Shown: one piece after another, positions 61,135 through 64,000 of the stretch
How positions within the stretch are numbered: position 1 is the stretch's first letter
How the letters are laid out: the number at the start of each line of letters is the position of its first letter
DNA from: DATEOR01 sp036279015
Lineage (GTDB): Bacteria; Actinomycetota; Thermoleophilia; Gaiellales; Gaiellaceae
NCBI GenBank assembly: GCA_036279015.1
Contig: DASUJY010000060.1
Location: forward strand, 1 to 64,000
Reading direction: 5' to 3'
DNA length: 64,000 nucleotides
Position numbers and translations under genes: made by a program
The notes under the pieces: generated by a model
What the model was told of the DNA's origin: nothing
The model's database searches: none
What the model saw: only the letters and a program-made list of their open reading frames with translations

Positions 61135-62034
61135 CTAATCCAGCTTCGAGTACGCGACCGCGATCTCGGCGGCGAGCGCCGCGTTCTCGACGATCAGGCG
61201 CTTGTTCACCTCGATCGTGCGCCCGTCGCTCTTCTCGTGCAGGTACGAGAGCACGAACGGCGTCACGGCCTGCCCCCGGATCCCCCGTTTCGCGGCCTCG
61301 GCCACTCCCTCCTCGATCAGAGGATCGACGTCGAGGCTCTCGTCGGGCGGGCGGCCGAGCACGATGCCGGAATGGCGGCCGAGGCGCCAGTGGAACTGGG
61401 CGATCTGCGCTGCCTCGTCGGCCGTCTCGACGCGCTGGGAGACGGGCGGCCCGCCGCCGGCCTTGTAGAAGAGCGGGATCTCCTCGGTGCGCCAGCCGAG
61501 CACGGGCACCCCGAGCGTCTCGAGCACCTCCGCGGTGGCGTCCACGTCGAGGATCGACTTGGCGCCCGAGGCGACCACGAGCGCCTCCGTCCGCCCGAGC
61601 TCGCCGAGGTCGGCCGAGACGTCGAGCGTCTGCGCCCAGCCGCGGTGGACGCCGCCGATGCCACCCGTGCCCATGAAGCCGATCCCCGCTGCGCGGCAGA
61701 CCGCGAGCGTCGCGCCGACCGTCGTCGCCCCGAGCTCCTTTTGCATCGCGCAGGCGGCGAGGTCGCGCGGGCCGACCTTGCGCGCCTCCGGCGAGCTCGC
61801 GAAGCGCTCCAGCTCTCCCTCCTCGAGCCCGACGCAGATGCGCCCGTCGATCACGCCGATCGTCGCGGGCACCGCCCAGGCGACCCGCACGCGGCGCTCG
61901 GCCTCGGCCGCCACCTCGGCGCCGACGCCGTCGGGGAACCCGTGCGCGACGAGCGTCGTCTCGAGGGCGACGACCGGCCGGCGCGACTCGAGCGCGGCCC
62001 GCACCTCGGGGTGGATTCGGAGCAGGTCGGTCAT
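61135..62034 (-). CDS. psuG: pseudouridine-5'-phosphate glycosidase
   Basis: A 299-residue PsuG. It has the family phrases VVALETTLVAHGFP, VGPRDLAACA, GATTVGATLAVCRAAGIGFMGTGGIGGVHRG, VVASGAKSILDVDATAEVLETLGVPVLG and TPFVLSYLHEKSDGRTIEVNKRLIVENAALAAEIA. It splits pseudouridine 5'-phosphate into uracil and ribose 5-phosphate. The ATG overlaps the stop of the kinase gene (ATGA), as in other psuKG operons. Confidence 0.93.
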   Translation of the reverse strand: MTDLLRIHPEVRAALESRRPVVALETTLVAHGFPDGVGAEVAAEAERRVRVAWAVPATIGVIDGRICVGLEEGELERFASSPEARKVGPRDLAACAMQKELGATTVGATLAVCRAAGIGFMGTGGIGGVHRGWAQTLDVSADLGELGRTEALVVASGAKSILDVDATAEVLETLGVPVLGWRTEEIPLFYKAGGGPPVSQRVETADEAAQIAQFHWRLGRHSGIVLGRPPDESLDVDPLIEEGVAEAAKRGIRGQAVTPFVLSYLHEKSDGRTIEVNKRLIVENAALAAEIAVAYSKLD

Positions 62035-62822
62035 GGGGGGAAGGCCCCCATGGTTGCCACACAGCGCGCCGCCGCGTCGAGCCCAAGCTCCGGACCGCCG
62101 AGCAGGAAGCCCGCGGCGAGCGCGTCGCCCGCCCCGGTCGTGTCGAGCACCTCGGCCGGCCTGGCCGCGTATTCCCGCCCGCCGACGACGATTCCGCCGG
62201 CCCCTTTCTTCACGACCAGCGTCTCGACCTCGAGGTCGCCGACGAGGGCGGACTCGTCCGCGTTCGCGAAGACCACCTGCGGGCCGATGCGCTCGAGGAG
62301 GTCGCGGAAGGCGCCGACCCCGGCCGCATCGATCGCCGCCGTGGAGGAGAGGTCGACGCTCACGCGCGGCGCGAGCGCGGCAGCCGCAAGGGCCGCATCG
62401 CGGATCGGCGCACGCACGAGGCTGTAGCCGGCGACGTGCAGCCACTCGCAGCCGGCGAGCCAGTCGGCGTCGAGCTCCTCGGGCGCGAGCTCGGGCGCGA
62501 TGCCGCGGTCGGTGAGCATCGTCCGCTGCCCGTCGGGCGTGGCGACCGAGACGACCGTCCCCGTGCCACTCTCCTCGACGGGCCCGGCGAGGTCGACGCC
62601 CCGGCGACCGAGCGCTTCGGTGAGGACGGCGCCGGCGGGGTCGTCCGCCCGCTTGCCGATGAAGCGCGCGTTGCCGCCGAGCGCCGCGACCCACGCCGCC
62701 ACGTTGGCCGCCTGGCCGCCGGGCGCGACCCTGCTCCTGCCGTAGGTGTCCGTGTCCTCGGCGATCGGCCCGTCGAGGCGGACGACGACGTCGAGGAGGA
62801 GGTCGCCGAGCGTGCAGATCAC
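62031..62822 (-). CDS. psuK: PfkB family kinase, probable pseudouridine kinase
   Basis: A 263-residue ribokinase-fold enzyme. Motif 1 is PGGQAANVAAWVAALGGNARFIG and motif 2 is LDTTGAGDALAAGFLLGG with the catalytic aspartate. It would phosphorylate pseudouridine for PsuG; the identification as PsuK rests on the overlap with psuG. GTG start with GGAG 8 nt upstream. Confidence 0.8.
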   Translation of the reverse strand: MICTLGDLLLDVVVRLDGPIAEDTDTYGRSRVAPGGQAANVAAWVAALGGNARFIGKRADDPAGAVLTEALGRRGVDLAGPVEESGTGTVVSVATPDGQRTMLTDRGIAPELAPEELDADWLAGCEWLHVAGYSLVRAPIRDAALAAAALAPRVSVDLSSTAAIDAAGVGAFRDLLERIGPQVVFANADESALVGDLEVETLVVKKGAGGIVVGGREYAARPAEVLDTTGAGDALAAGFLLGGPELGLDAAARCVATMGAFPP

Positions 62823-62847
62823 CGAAACGTCTCCAAAGTGGGCTCTG

Positions 62848-62863
62848 ACCCTACAATCGCCCC
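62848..62863. promoter_or_regulatory. overlapping divergent -10 elements
   Basis: TACAAT on the plus strand (62852-62857) is followed by 6 nt and the GTG of the small gene at 62864. TAGGGT on the minus strand (62853-62848) could be the -10 of the kinase gene. The two hexamers share two bases, so the promoters should compete. Confidence 0.4.
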
Positions 62864-63067
62864 GTGGTGGGTGAGCGTGGCAAGCGGTTTCGTTCCTTCC
62901 TGATCGGCGGCCTCCTCGGGAGCGCCGCCGGCCTCGCCGCGGGCGGCCGGCTGCGGGTGCCGCGCAGGCCGTCGAGACGCGAGACGCCCGCCGGTCTCGC
63001 CGCCTTCGAGCAGGCGCCCTGCTATGCGGAGGCCGTCGAGCGCGAGGTTCGCGAAGAAGCTCGCTAG
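62864..63067 (+). CDS. small YtxH-like membrane-associated protein
   Basis: 67 residues. The N-terminus RFRSFLIGGLLGSAAGLAAGGRL is a glycine-rich hydrophobic segment like those in YtxH-type small proteins, followed by a basic stretch. The stop shares CTAG with the convergent gene. The leaderless GTG is supported by a -10-like TACAAT 6 nt upstream. Function unknown. Confidence 0.5.
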   Translation: MVGERGKRFRSFLIGGLLGSAAGLAAGGRLRVPRRPSRRETPAGLAAFEQAPCYAEAVEREVREEAR

Positions 63068-64000
63068 CGCAGGCCCTGAATCCTGTGGAGCGCCGTGATG
63101 GCGGTCTGCAGGTTGATGCTCGCGTCGCCGACACCCAGGCTGCGGCCGAGAAGCTCCACCGCCGCCGTGTCGCGGAAGAAGTCCTCGGCGTTCCGCACCG
63201 GCTTCTTCGTCCTGATGATGAGGAACGGGCCCCAGGCGCGGCTCTCGAAGATCGGGCCTGGGATCGCGTTCCGGATGGTGAGCTGGACTCGCTCCGGATC
63301 GCCCTGGTCGGACGCGTCGAACACCCAGACGCCGCGCCCGAGCGGTTTCGGCGCCTCGTTCAGCGTGTCGATGGCGAGCCTCGGATCGGCTCGCTGGACG
63401 ATGACCGAGCCGAAGGGAGCTCCCGCCTCGCGTGCGTCGAGATAGGTCGGCTCGTAGCCGAAGAGGATGTCGTCCGAGCGGCCGGTCGCCGCGAGCCAGT
63501 CCGCCGCTTCGGCGCGGGCCTGCTCCCGCGCGGCCGGCTCGCCGGCGTACATGTACGGCGTCTTGTGCCAGCCCCAGGCGATCTCGACACCGAGGAGCGC
63601 CGTGAGCGCGAGCAGGACGGCGGCCGCCTGGCCCCGTCCGGCCGCCGAGGCGAGTCTGATGAGGCCGGCCGCGACGAGCATCGTGAAGAACGGAAGCGCG
63701 AAGATCAGGTGCCGGCTCTCGAGGAACACGCTCGTCTGGGAGCGGGTGAGCATGAGCGCGAGCGCGGGCACGACGAAAACGGCCGCGGATGAGAGCACCG
63801 CGGCGGGCCTCGTACGGACGAGGACCGCGGCTCCGATGAGGGCGAGCGCGCACGCCACGGCCTTCGCCGCCGTCCAGCCGGCGCTGAAGTCGCCGACCGT
63901 CTCCCACAGATACTCGAGCACGTCGATCGGCGAGCCGAGCTTCGAGTCGCTCTGGCCGCCGATGCCGATTCCGAAGCGCGAGGCGAGCACCCGGTAGATG
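63064..64000 (-). CDS. C-terminal part of a membrane glycosyltransferase-like protein (partial)
   Basis: At least 308 residues, running off the window end. About four TM helices (for example AVACALALIGAAVLVRT; LSSAAVFVVPALALML; LIFALPFFTMLVAAGLI; AAAVLLALTALLGVEIAWGW) are followed by a soluble C-terminal domain with ADWLAATGRSDDILFGYEPTYLDAREAG. The order of TMs plus a soluble end resembles GT39/ArnT-type transferases. Without the N-terminus no catalytic motif can be seen, so the family is tentative. Confidence 0.5.
   Translation of the reverse strand, partial: IYRVLASRFGIGIGGQSDSKLGSPIDVLEYLWETVGDFSAGWTAAKAVACALALIGAAVLVRTRPAAVLSSAAVFVVPALALMLTRSQTSVFLESRHLIFALPFFTMLVAAGLIRLASAAGRGQAAAVLLALTALLGVEIAWGWHKTPYMYAGEPAAREQARAEAADWLAATGRSDDILFGYEPTYLDAREAGAPFGSVIVQRADPRLAIDTLNEAPKPLGRGVWVFDASDQGDPERVQLTIRNAIPGPIFESRAWGPFLIIRTKKPVRNAEDFFRDTAAVELLGRSLGVGDASINLQTAITALHRIQGLR

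Overview
The window is a high-GC, gene-dense chromosomal segment of an actinobacterium. The organism is not named by the sequence. An HspR-regulated dnaK operon, a stand-alone Ku, inositol-phospholipid genes, Flp/Tad pili without an outer-membrane secretin, many GTG starts and several apparently leaderless genes together suggest a deep-branching actinobacterial lineage such as Thermoleophilia. This placement is inference. I see no rRNA, tRNA, CRISPR array, phage or plasmid genes.

Layout. 1-8474 (+): a broken sugar porter, then a tightly coupled six-gene catabolic operon (sensory-rhodopsin-transducer-like protein, TPP enzyme, enolase-superfamily enzyme, FAD/Fe-S oxidoreductase, PPC-domain protein, SDR). 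8471-12859 (-): zinc-ribbon protein, GH15 enzyme, MMPL transporter. 12914-14273 (+): Ku and a DUF1360-like membrane protein. 14312-16440 (-): metallopeptidase, rhomboid protease, argF, with a 166-nt inverted-repeat element between the last two. 16530 (+): hsp20. 17014-20742 (-): carbamate kinase, a COG2403-type P-loop protein and a zincin peptidase. 20764-23269 (+): YjbQ, an RNA methyltransferase and a phosphoesterase.

23258-33200 (-): acetyltransferase, membrane protein, divergent UDG, a glycosyltransferase-PHP fusion, a cyclase/ATPase regulator, an RHH-inositol-phosphate-synthase fusion, a CDP-alcohol phosphatidyltransferase and moaA. 33303-36152 (+): EamA transporter and S9 peptidase. 36219-42720 (+): dnaK-grpE-dnaJ-small membrane protein-hspR-clpB. 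43428-49994: membrane proteins, a large PxKF surface protein, a two-component pair and a second NarL-type regulator. 50075-59154 (-): a complete monoderm Tad/Flp pilus operon, with the prepilin peptidase divergent at 59412. 60043-61118: small orphan genes. 61135-62822 (-): a pseudouridine-degradation pair. 63064-end (-): the C-terminal part of a membrane glycosyltransferase-like protein.

The most unusual items are: (i) inositol-1-phosphate synthase continuous with two ribbon-helix-helix domains, with a near-perfect palindrome just upstream that looks like its own operator, next to a phosphatidylinositol-phosphate-synthase-like gene; (ii) the operon headed by a sensory-rhodopsin-transducer-like protein with no rhodopsin; (iii) a VWA-TadB fusion and an EF-hand in a TadG-like protein in the pilus operon; (iv) a glycosyltransferase with a degenerate catalytic motif fused to an intact PHP phosphoesterase; (v) a set of -10-like hexamers placed 6-7 nt upstream of start codons, indicating leaderless transcripts; (vi) a MITE-like inverted repeat that supplies the argF stop codon.
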